From assembly GCF_000716595.1 (NCBI RefSeq), contig NZ_JNXC01000067.1, positions 1 to 6,141 of the forward strand: DNA of 6,141 bases, read 5' to 3'. This document shows positions 1 through 5,852 of the stretch, one piece after another (the stretch's first letter is position 1; every line of letters starts with the position of its first letter). The stretch comes from Saccharothrix sp. NRRL B-16314. GTDB taxonomy: Bacteria > Actinomycetota > Actinomycetes > Mycobacteriales > Pseudonocardiaceae. A program made the position numbers and the translations under genes. The notes beneath the pieces were generated by a model that worked only from the letters and a program-made list of their open reading frames with translations, ran no database searches and was not told the DNA's origin.

Positions 1-93
1 ATCACCGGGCGCACCAGCGCCATCTCCTCCGGAGTCACCACCACAGAAGATCACACCGCCAACCTGTCCGATCATTCGACCTAACAAAGCCCT
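1..93 (-). other. Possible end of a second mobile element, with the start of an unidentified minus-strand reading frame
   Basis: On the minus strand a frame opens at three consecutive GTG codons (44, 41, 38) or at ATG 23. It reads VVVTPEEMALVRPVI and runs off the window edge. Upstream of it (about 45-93, minus) is AT-richer DNA reading GGCTTTGTTAGGTCGAATGA. That DNA directly abuts the point (about 93-97) where homology of the neighbouring integrase remnant stops. This arrangement fits the terminus of another insertion element that landed in the remnant. I do not recognise the protein, only about 14 codons are visible, and no convincing RBS spacing is seen (GGAGG lies 2 nt before ATG 23). Confidence 0.25.
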
Positions 94-94
94 A

Positions 95-301
<207 letters not shown>

Positions 302-1588
302 TCAGCGGGTGTAGCCGTCAGGCTGGTCGTGGCCCGTGAGGTCGGCGAACTGGACGCTCACCGGGTCGCCGACCCAGCCTTTGCCGATCATGACCGAGGT
401 GTGCCATGGCCGGTCGGGGAAGGTGTGGTTGTTCCACCACGCCGAGGTCGTGCCGTCGGTGTTGATCGAGATCAGCTCGTCGAAGCCGTCGCCGTCGAGG
501 TCCGCGAAGCGGACACACGTGGGATCGGCGTGGTTGAGTCCGAGGTCGACGGCCGTGCTCCACGGTGGTGCGGGGAAGGCGCCGATGTTGCGCCTGGCTT
601 GGATCCGGGTGCCGGCGGCGGTGCCCAAGGTGATCAGTTCGGCCTTCGCGTCGCCATCGAGATCGGCGAACCGTGTGTGCCGGGGCGGCGCCGGACCCAG
701 GTCCACCGGGTCGCTCCACGGCCACTTCGGGAAGTCTCCGGTGTTGGGCCAGGCGCGGACCACTTCCGCGATGTGGATCAGTTCGTCCCTGCCGTCGCCG
801 TCCAGGTCGGCGAAGTGGATGTCGGCGGGATCGGCCGTCGATCCCTTGCCCACCACCACCGATGCGTGCCACGGTCGGTGAGGGAAGCCCTTGTCGTTCA
901 ACCACGCCGTGATCGTCCCGTCGGCGGCGATCCGGACCAGTTCGTCGAACCCGTCGCCGTCGAGATCGGCGAAGCGGGCCAGGGCCGGGTCACCTTCGTT
1001 CAGCACCATGCCGACCGGGTCGCTCCACGGCCACCCCGGGAAGCCACCCGTGTTCGACCAGGCCCGGACCGTGCCATCGGCGGCGGTGCGAATGTCGATC
1101 ATCTCGGCTTTTCCGGCGGGAGGTTTCCAGCGTTGCGGCGGATTGTTCCCCGAGGTGACGATCGCCGCCGTCGTTCCCGCCAGCAGGAATAGTGCGGCCA
1201 GGATCGCGATCAGTCGGCCACGACGGATTCGGGGGCGGACGATTTCATCCGGTTCTACGCGTTGCGCCGGCTCCTCCGGTGTCGCGGGCGGGTGCTGCTC
1301 AGGTTGCACGTGCGTCTCCGGCGTCAAAGCCGCGGCGGTTTCATGCCAACGGTCTTCCCATTGCTCTTCGTCACCTTCGCAGGCCCGCACGTATGCCAAG
1401 GTCACCGCGAGGCTCGGCAACTCACGCCCTCCGGCCGCCCGTGCCAAGGTCGCCGGCGCGTAGTGGGCCCGCAGCGCGAGTGTCCGGTACGGCGGGCAGC
1501 CCGCCTTCTCCCGCAGCAGGCGCAGGTCGTGGGCGAAGAGTTGCACCACCCCCGCGTGCGGATCCAGCTGGGTCTCAGGCCGTGGCAT
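302..1588 (-). CDS. Membrane-anchored HTH protein with extracytoplasmic FG-GAP/VCBS-like repeats
   Basis: The 428-residue product has three parts. Residues about 15-82 form an XRE-like helix-turn-helix region of the actinobacterial type (FAHDLRLLREKAG, then ATLARAAGGRELPSL, then VTLAYVRACEGD). Residues 83-124 are a Pro/Glu-rich linker. Residues 125-145 form one hydrophobic helix preceded by RPRIRRGR, which predicts N-in/C-out topology. Residues 164-418 hold five repeats of about 48-54 residues. Each has a W-x-N...FP-x-x-PW segment followed by FADLDGDG-type Asp-rich loops at 206, 259, 307, 361 and a degenerate FADLTGHD at 414. Such loops commonly bind calcium in FG-GAP/VCBS propeller blades. 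The start ATG at 1588 has AAGGGG a few bases upstream. I infer a one-piece membrane regulator linking an outside ligand or surface state to DNA. Ligand and targets are unknown. The HTH could instead be a protein-interaction module. The C-terminus may be clipped, since the fifth Asp loop breaks off about 10 residues before the stop and the transposase remnant begins 12 bp further on. Confidence 0.88.
   Translation of the reverse strand: MPRPETQLDPHAGVVQLFAHDLRLLREKAGCPPYRTLALRAHYAPATLARAAGGRELPSLAVTLAYVRACEGDEEQWEDRWHETAAALTPETHVQPEQHPPATPEEPAQRVEPDEIVRPRIRRGRLIAILAALFLLAGTTAAIVTSGNNPPQRWKPPAGKAEMIDIRTAADGTVRAWSNTGGFPGWPWSDPVGMVLNEGDPALARFADLDGDGFDELVRIAADGTITAWLNDKGFPHRPWHASVVVGKGSTADPADIHFADLDGDGRDELIHIAEVVRAWPNTGDFPKWPWSDPVDLGPAPPRHTRFADLDGDAKAELITLGTAAGTRIQARRNIGAFPAPPWSTAVDLGLNHADPTCVRFADLDGDGFDELISINTDGTTSAWWNNHTFPDRPWHTSVMIGKGWVGDPVSVQFADLTGHDQPDGYTR
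335..1099 (-). repeat. Tandem imperfect repeats encoding propeller-like blades
   Basis: The 3' two-thirds of the HTH/FG-GAP gene is built from units of about 145-160 bp. The segments coding FADLDGDG lie at 950-973, 791-814, 647-670 and 485-508, with a degenerate fifth starting at 349 and running down. At DNA level the plus strand shows recurring GTCGCCGTCGAGATCGGCGAA-like stretches at these points. Repeat spacing is 53, 48, 54 and 53 codons. The array is conserved enough that unequal recombination between units is conceivable. Confidence 0.8.
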
Positions 1589-1621
1589 GCCCGCCCCTTC
1601 CGTCCGGCCGGCTCGGCAGCG

Positions 1622-1661
1622 TTGTCTCCTGCGCTCCGGGTTGTCTCATGTTGATTGTCTC
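1622..1661. promoter_or_regulatory. Three direct TTGTCTC repeats upstream of the HTH gene
   Basis: TTGTCTC occurs at 1622-1628, 1641-1647 and 1655-1661 (GAGACAA on the minus strand). It lies 34-73 bp upstream of the minus-strand start at 1588 and about 115-150 bp upstream of the plus-strand start at 1774. Three exact 7-mers in 40 bp of the shared divergent promoter region look like operator repeats. Binding by the adjacent HTH protein (autoregulation) is inference. A short dyad ACGGG-N5-CCCGT also lies at 1715-1729, closer to the plus-strand gene. No convincing -35/-10 pair could be assigned in 1589-1773. Confidence 0.45.
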
Positions 1662-1773
1662 GGCCGTCCGACACGCGGGAACAACTCCCCGATGCGGTAG
1701 ACCTGGGTCGTGGAACGGGTACGGCCCGTCGCCTCTCTGCCCAATCGGGTGAATCTCGGGTAAGGAATCGAGC

Positions 1774-2154
1774 ATGTCGAAGCCACGCCTGGCTTTCGCC
1801 GTCGTCTGCGCGTTCGCCGCTCTCTCCACCGGAACAGCCTCGGCGACCGGAGGGGAGAAGGTGCTCAATTCGCAGAAGAGCGTCGAATACGTCTGCATCA
1901 GCGTCACCCACTCTGGCCTGCTGGTGGAAAAGGTGGGGGTGTGCCAGCACGGTCACGGGCCCAGTTGGTACGGCCACGTGGGATTCACGTCGAATGTCGA
2001 GCCGCACGTAGTCGGCCCTGACGACAACCCCGTGCCCTGGGTGATCATCCAGTTCGATCGCAGGGTCAGGAAAGGCACGGACTTCTGTGATGAGGCGTGG
2101 GTGAAGGAGAGCGGCGGCTACGAACGCCGCGGACAGCTCTGCATGCATCTCTGA
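1774..2154 (+). CDS. Small secreted four-cysteine protein, function unknown
   Basis: The 126-residue product starts at ATG 1774, with AAGGA 7 nt upstream (1762-1766). Residues 1-24 form a Sec signal peptide: basic MSKPR, a hydrophobic core AFAVVCAFAAL, and a likely cleavage after TASA. The mature protein of about 102 residues has four cysteines (41, 57, 105, 123), a number that would allow two disulfides. It also has a mid-section rich in His, Gly and Val (CQHGHGPSWYGHVGF). There is no membrane anchor, lipobox or cell-wall sorting signal. I do not recognise the family; small secreted proteins of this kind are common among actinobacterial hypotheticals. The gene is divergent from the HTH/FG-GAP gene and is followed directly by a hairpin terminator, so it is probably monocistronic. 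Confidence 0.85.
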   Translation: MSKPRLAFAVVCAFAALSTGTASATGGEKVLNSQKSVEYVCISVTHSGLLVEKVGVCQHGHGPSWYGHVGFTSNVEPHVVGPDDNPVPWVIIQFDRRVRKGTDFCDEAWVKESGGYERRGQLCMHL

Positions 2155-2161
2155 CACCCCT

Positions 2162-2198
2162 CGCGGTGGCGCCCCGCTGGGGGTGGGGCGCCACCGCG
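2162..2198. terminator. Strong intrinsic hairpin between the two exported-protein genes
   Basis: A perfect 14-bp inverted repeat, CGCGGTGGCGCCCC (2162-2175) and GGGGCGCCACCGCG (2185-2198), encloses a 9-nt loop. It begins 7 bp after the stop codon at 2154. No T-tract follows, as is usual for actinobacterial I-shaped terminators. It lies just before the RBS (AGGAGA, 2208-2213) of the next gene, so it separates two transcription units or attenuates readthrough. Confidence 0.8.
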
Positions 2199-2218
2199 GC
2201 CTGCTACAGGAGAAGACG

Positions 2219-2734
2219 ATGTTCCGAGAAGTCGAGCTCGCCGTCCTGACCACCGTTCTGACCACGCTGCCGGTCGACGCGCAGGAGCAGGACTCCACGG
2301 AGATCTGGCCGCACCAGGTCAGTCGCCACGCCGCCCGCCCGTGCGTCGCCGGCGGCCCTACGCAGAAGGACGCCGCTATCGGCGCACAATTCGACACTGC
2401 GTTGAACAACAAGATGCGCGGTCAGATGAACGCCTACAACACCTCGTGCGCCCGAGCGGTCGTACGCGCGGTCCGCGACCGCAGGTTCGACGAACGTGCC
2501 GCCGCCATCGCCGTCGCCACCGTGATCGTGGAGACGAGCATCGCCAACCTCGACGGTGGCGACCGCGACTCCGTAGGTCTTAACCAGCAGCGCGCGAGTT
2601 GGGGGAGCTTCGCGCAGCGCACCGACCCTGCGTGGGCGACGGGCGCGTTACTCGACACCATGACCCGCTTCTACCCGAACGGCTCGTGGAACTCTGCCCC
2701 GGTCAACGAGAAGATTCTCGACTTTCTGTTTTGA
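2219..2734 (+). CDS. Exported lysozyme-like domain protein, C-terminus apparently truncated
   Basis: ATG 2219 is preferred over the upstream GTG 2183, which lies inside the hairpin, because AGGAGA (2208-2213) precedes it. The product has 171 residues. Residues 1-22 are a weak signal-like segment (hydrophobic LAVLTTVLTTLPVDA but with acidic residues near the N-terminus). Residues about 69-164 resemble the actinobacterial lysozyme/transglycosylase-like domain that carries AAVIAxxTAxxES...NLDGGDRDSLGLxQQR. Here it reads AAAIAVATVIVETS (E105 would be the candidate acid), then GGDRDSVGLNQQRASWGSFAQR, then TDPAWATGALLDTM. The likely role is peptidoglycan cleavage or binding outside the cell. The family normally continues after the SAPVNE-like segment with a VCQ-x-VQVSAFPDRY stretch. 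Here the frame ends abruptly as KILDFLF-stop, so about 20-30 conserved residues are missing. One TTA leucine codon occurs at 2648-2650. It may be a decaying gene. Confidence 0.72.
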   Translation: MFREVELAVLTTVLTTLPVDAQEQDSTEIWPHQVSRHAARPCVAGGPTQKDAAIGAQFDTALNNKMRGQMNAYNTSCARAVVRAVRDRRFDERAAAIAVATVIVETSIANLDGGDRDSVGLNQQRASWGSFAQRTDPAWATGALLDTMTRFYPNGSWNSAPVNEKILDFLF

Positions 2735-2826
2735 CCCTGATTGGACCTGCGTCACGCGCCGCACATCCGTTTCTGTCGACGAGCGGGCACTGAACGGCCC
2801 GATGGCCGGATTGAGCGGCGGGTCAG

Positions 2827-2851
2827 TCGAGGCCGCGGGTCGTGGCCTCGA
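2827..2851. terminator. 11-bp-stem, 3-nt-loop hairpin, probable terminator
   Basis: TCGAGGCCGCG (2827-2837) pairs with CGTGGCCTCGA (2841-2851) across a GGT loop, with one G-U pair. It lies about 93 bp after the stop of the lysozyme-like gene and about 250 bp before the prenyltransferase. No T-tract is present. It probably insulates the prenyl-indole operon from upstream transcription. Confidence 0.6.
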
Positions 2852-3008
2852 TGTTCGAGCGGAACAGTTTCAAGAACGTGATTGTTGCGGGCTGCTGCGG
2901 ACTCCACCGTCGTCTGAAATGTGCTCGATACTTCAACAGTCGGCGATCTTCCGCTCAATCGCGCGGTCAAGAATCGCACCGGCGTGACAACCCGATCGGA
3001 GGATGTGC

Positions 3009-3024
3009 GTCCCCGTACGGGCAC
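3009..3024. promoter_or_regulatory. Palindrome upstream of the prenyltransferase, possible operator
   Basis: CCCGTACGGG (3012-3021) is a perfect 10-bp palindrome. It extends to GT...AC on both sides around a C/C mismatch, giving a 16-bp imperfect dyad. It lies 74 bp before the start codon at 3098, a plausible distance for an operator. No cognate regulator gene is adjacent in this window. Confidence 0.3.
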
Positions 3025-3097
3025 TGTCGCTTTCGTGGTCACGGAATGTGCTGATTACTGGATTCGCAATAAGACTCTGAGGGAAAGGGATTTCGTC

Positions 3098-4210
3098 ATG
3101 TTCGACACAACCGTGTTTTCCTATTCCGCCGTGCAGAACCCTGATCCCGTTCCGTTGGGGCACCTCGTCCGCAGGCAGCTCACCGCTTTGGCCGAGGCGG
3201 TGGGGCTGACGGGCCGGCGGGAGGAGCTCGAGAACCTGGCGGGCTTGCTGCTCGGGCCCTCCGCCGCGCTTTCGGCCGGGGGCGGGACGTGGTGCTCGGA
3301 GGTGTCCGACGACCACTCGCCCGTCGAGTACTCGATCTCGTTCGAGACGGGGCGGGCACCGCAGTTGCGGCTGCTGACCGAGCCGGACGGGATACCGCCG
3401 GGAGTTGGCCAGAACGTGGCGGTCTGTCGACGGGTCCTGCGCGGGCTGGCGGAGCGCTACGGTTTCGACCTGCGGCGGTTCGCCCTGGTCGAGGACCTGT
3501 TCCTGCCCGACCGGCCGCAGGGCGCGTTCGGGTTGTGGTGTGCGGCCGTGCTGACCCCGCACGGCGAGCCGTCGTTCAAGGTCTATCTCGACCCGGGCGC
3601 ACAGGGGATCGCGCGTGCCCAGGAACTGGTCGAGGAGGGGTTGGCGCGGATGGGATTCCACCGCGCCCGACACCTGGTCGGCGACGCGGTGACCGCCGGG
3701 GGCCGGCTGATGTACTTCGCGCTGGACCTCGGGCAGTGGCCTCGACCGCGGGTGAAGGTCTACTTCGCCCACGATGGCGGGGGGCCCGAGGATGCGGCGA
3801 GGGCGGCGGGCGCGGTCGCGGGGATCGACGGCACAGCGGTCGAGGAGTTCTGCCGCACCGTCGCCAGGACCGGCCCGTTCCCGTCGCGCCCCCTGGTGTC
3901 GTGCTACTCGCTGGTCGACGTCGAGCGGGACCGGCCTGGCGGGTACACCGTGCACGTCCCGGTGCGGGATTACGTCGAGCACGACGGGGAAGCGCGCGCC
4001 CGCGCGATTGCGGTGATGCGTCGCCGGGGGCACGATCCGGCGGTGTTGGATCGGGCGCTGGCCGCAGTGACGGGGCGGCGGCTGGACGCCGGGGTGGGGT
4101 TGATCTCCTACCTGTCGCAGGTGTTCACGCCGCGCGTAGAGCGGCTGACCGTCTACTTGTCCGCGGAGGCCAACTCGGTCCGGCCGCCCCGCCTTCGCGT
4201 GGGCCGGTGA
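3098..4210 (+). CDS. DMATS-type aromatic (tryptophan/indole) prenyltransferase, ABBA fold
   Basis: The 370-residue product is predicted to transfer a dimethylallyl group from DMAPP to the indole ring of L-tryptophan, as do IptA and SCO7467 of Streptomyces. ATG 3098 is chosen because AAGGGA (3085-3090) precedes it by 7 nt and the length suits bacterial members; the open frame runs upstream to 2921 but is not protein-like there. Family landmarks: SDDHSPVEYS with E77, the counterpart of the indole-NH-binding Glu (E89 in FgaPT2); QLRLLTEP with R91; SFKVYLDP with K161 and Y163; RPRVKVYF with R218, K220 and Y222; and a final LTVYLSAE with Y353. These match the alternating Arg/Lys and Tyr residues that bind and shield the diphosphate. 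The strand TVHVPVRDY has His286 where fungal enzymes have a shield Tyr. There is no signal peptide or aspartate-rich DDxxD motif, so it is a soluble enzyme, probably metal-independent. Ring position and true acceptor (Trp, indole or a peptide) cannot be read from sequence. It is the first gene of an operon with the tryptophanase. Confidence 0.93.
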   Translation: MFDTTVFSYSAVQNPDPVPLGHLVRRQLTALAEAVGLTGRREELENLAGLLLGPSAALSAGGGTWCSEVSDDHSPVEYSISFETGRAPQLRLLTEPDGIPPGVGQNVAVCRRVLRGLAERYGFDLRRFALVEDLFLPDRPQGAFGLWCAAVLTPHGEPSFKVYLDPGAQGIARAQELVEEGLARMGFHRARHLVGDAVTAGGRLMYFALDLGQWPRPRVKVYFAHDGGGPEDAARAAGAVAGIDGTAVEEFCRTVARTGPFPSRPLVSCYSLVDVERDRPGGYTVHVPVRDYVEHDGEARARAIAVMRRRGHDPAVLDRALAAVTGRRLDAGVGLISYLSQVFTPRVERLTVYLSAEANSVRPPRLRVGR

Positions 4211-4224
4211 GGGGCGTGGACGAC

Positions 4225-5709
4225 GTGCCGGGCATGGAACCGTTCCGCGCCAAAGTCGTGGAACCGATCCCCTTCACCACACGCGCCCAGCGCGAGCAGG
4301 CGTTGCACCGGGCGCACCACAACCTGTTCAACCTGCGGGCCGACGAGGTGACCATCGACCTGCTGACCGACTCGGGCACCGGGGCGCTGTCCGCGGCGCA
4401 GATGGCCGCGGCGATGCTCGGTGACGAGAGTTACGCCGGAGCGCGCTCGTACCACCGGTTCCGGGAAGTCGTCGAGAACCTGACCTCCTACCCGCACGTC
4501 CTGCCGGTGCACCAGGGGCGGGCCGCCGAGCGCATCCTGTTCTCCACCCTGCTGCGACCGGGGCAGATCACTCTGGGCAACACGCACTTCGACACCACCC
4601 GCGCCAACGTCGAACTGGCCGGTGGACAGGTCCACGACCTGCCTTGCCCGGAGGCTGCGGACCTGGACAGCCCGTACCCGTTCAAGGGCGACATCGACCT
4701 GGACGCGCTGCACCGGGCCCTCACCGGCCCGGACGGCCCACGGGTGGCCGCGATCGTCATGACGCTCACCAGCAACGGCATGGGCGGCCAGCCCGTGTCG
4801 ATGGCCAACCTCGCGGAAACCGCCAAGTTGTGCCGCGCGCACGGGGTGCCGCTGTTCCTGGACGCGGCGCGCTTCGCGGAGAACGCCTGGCTGGTCACCC
4901 GCAACGAGCCCGGCTACGGCGACCGCAGCCCACGCGAGGTGGCCGAGGAGGCGTTCCGGCTCGCCGACGGCTGTACCGCCAGCATGAAGAAGGACGGCCT
5001 GGTCAACACCGGCGGGTTCTTGGGCCTGCGCGACCCGGATCTGGCAGGGCGGTGCGAACTGCTGCTCGTCGCCACCGAAGGTTTCCCCACCTACGGCGGT
5101 CTGGCGGGCCGCGATCTGGACATGCTCGCCCAGGGACTGATCGAAGTCACCGACCCCGACTACCTGCGGTCCAGGGCCGGCACCACGGCGTACCTCGCCG
5201 AACTGGCACGGGCCGCCGGGGTCGCGGTCGTGGAACCGCCGGGAGTGCACGCGGTCTACCTCAACGCCGGCCGACTCCTGCCGCACATCCCCCCGCACCG
5301 CTTCCCAGGGCACGCATTGGCCTGCGCGCTGTACCTGGAAGGAGGAATCCGCGGTGTGGAATGCGGCTCCCTCTACCTCGGCAAGGAGGACGAGCACGGC
5401 AACCCCGTGGTCAGCGCCCCGTGGGAACTGCTCCGCCTTGCCATCCCACGCCGGGTTTACAGCCAGAGCCACATCGAGCACGTCGGCCGGACCCTGGCAC
5501 GGATCGCCCAGCACACCGACCACCTGCCCGGCTACCGCATCACCGAACAAGCACCCCTGCTCAGGCACTTCAAAAGCAGGCTGGAACCAGTACCACTCCA
5601 CACCGACGAGTTGCCGGCGACGACCGACTCCACCACCCCGCCGAACCCGCGACCACACTTGACGGCGACGGCGGTCCCGCCCCGCGGCACGTCCGCCCCA
5701 AGCCTCTGA
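4225..5709 (+). CDS. tnaA: Tryptophanase (tryptophan indole-lyase), PLP-dependent
   Basis: Beta-elimination of tryptophan to indole, pyruvate and ammonia; here probably of prenylated tryptophan. Similarity to E. coli TnaA is end to end: MEPFRAKVVEPIPFTTRAQRE, DLLTDSGTGALS, DESYAGARSY, HQGRAAERI, TSNGMGGQPVS, LDAARFAENAW, SMKKDGLV, EGFPTYGGLAGRD, HALACALYLEGGIR and a final LLRHF. In this numbering the PLP lysine is K256 (E. coli K270), with Y70, D123, D213, R216 and H448. D123 and H448 with no Arg at position 380 fit tryptophanase rather than tyrosine phenol-lyase. Position 380 is Cys (GVECGS), where E. coli has Ile. A Pro/Thr-rich tail of about 38 residues follows the normal end and looks disordered. 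The start is uncertain: GTG 4207 overlaps the upstream stop by 3 bases, GTG 4216 follows, GTG 4225 has GAGGGG (4209-4214) 10 nt before it, and ATG 4234 matches homologues. All imply coupling to the prenyltransferase. Confidence 0.95.
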   Translation: MPGMEPFRAKVVEPIPFTTRAQREQALHRAHHNLFNLRADEVTIDLLTDSGTGALSAAQMAAAMLGDESYAGARSYHRFREVVENLTSYPHVLPVHQGRAAERILFSTLLRPGQITLGNTHFDTTRANVELAGGQVHDLPCPEAADLDSPYPFKGDIDLDALHRALTGPDGPRVAAIVMTLTSNGMGGQPVSMANLAETAKLCRAHGVPLFLDAARFAENAWLVTRNEPGYGDRSPREVAEEAFRLADGCTASMKKDGLVNTGGFLGLRDPDLAGRCELLLVATEGFPTYGGLAGRDLDMLAQGLIEVTDPDYLRSRAGTTAYLAELARAAGVAVVEPPGVHAVYLNAGRLLPHIPPHRFPGHALACALYLEGGIRGVECGSLYLGKEDEHGNPVVSAPWELLRLAIPRRVYSQSHIEHVGRTLARIAQHTDHLPGYRITEQAPLLRHFKSRLEPVPLHTDELPATTDSTTPPNPRPHLTATAVPPRGTSAPSL

Positions 5710-5852
5710 ACGGCGCCCGTCAGCGGATGAGCAGCGTCCAGTGAGGTCTGTAAAACTTAGGTCGTAATGCCCAACTTCTCCAGGGCAGCGTTGGACACCC
5801 AGTGAGCCCTTTCCAACCTGGCGGCGTGGGCGTGACCGTGGTGGAGACATGG
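5710..5852. other. Gap between the tryptophanase and the insertion sequence, element boundary not resolved
   Basis: No gene is evident. A small ACGG-CGC-CCGT hairpin (5710-5720) follows the tryptophanase stop but is too weak to call a terminator. An AT-richer patch, GTCTGTAAAACTTAGGTCGT (5746-5765), contrasts with the surrounding DNA and may mark the left end of the IS5-type element. The right end of that element is outside the window, so terminal repeats cannot be compared. Confidence 0.4.

Larger units (their letters stand above)
2735..3097. other. Non-coding interval with hairpin, palindrome and AT-richer leader
   Basis: I see no credible gene in these 363 bases. Open frames on both strands lack an RBS and recognisable motifs. 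The left half may hold debris from whatever removed the 3' end of the preceding gene. A strong hairpin lies at 2827-2851 and a palindrome at 3009-3024, listed separately. From about 3043 the DNA becomes AT-richer up to the prenyltransferase RBS (AAGGGA, 3085-3090), as expected of a promoter or leader. I could not assign -35/-10 boxes with confidence. Confidence 0.6.

Noticed and set aside
335..1099. Possible CRISPR-like or tandem non-coding repeat array
   Set aside because: The periodic units are 144-162 bp, in frame and degenerate at third positions, so they are protein repeats rather than a CRISPR array or satellite DNA.
1402..2412. 336-codon minus-strand frame spanning the small secreted gene and the promoter region
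   Set aside because: It overlaps well-supported genes on both sides and the strong hairpin, and its composition is Arg/Ser-rich without motifs.
2823..2938. Minus-strand 38-codon frame ending ITFLKLFRSNIEATTRGLD-stop
   Set aside because: The composition looks protein-like and it could be a gene remnant, but it is short, has an in-frame stop just upstream, lacks an RBS, and I cannot place the family. The adjacent hairpin overlaps its end, so a BLASTX check would be reasonable.
2921..3097. 59-codon N-terminal extension of the prenyltransferase frame
   Set aside because: There is no RBS at 2921, the extension is not family-like, and ATG 3098 has a good RBS and gives the expected length.
2933..4033. 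366-codon minus-strand frame opposite the prenyltransferase
   Set aside because: A shadow frame rich in Arg and Pro with no recognisable motif; the plus-strand product has clear family motifs.
3289..4224. Upstream extension of the tryptophanase frame, open back to 3289
   Set aside because: This part is out of frame over the prenyltransferase and reads as Arg/Gly-rich noise. Similarity to tryptophanase begins at MEPFR (4234).
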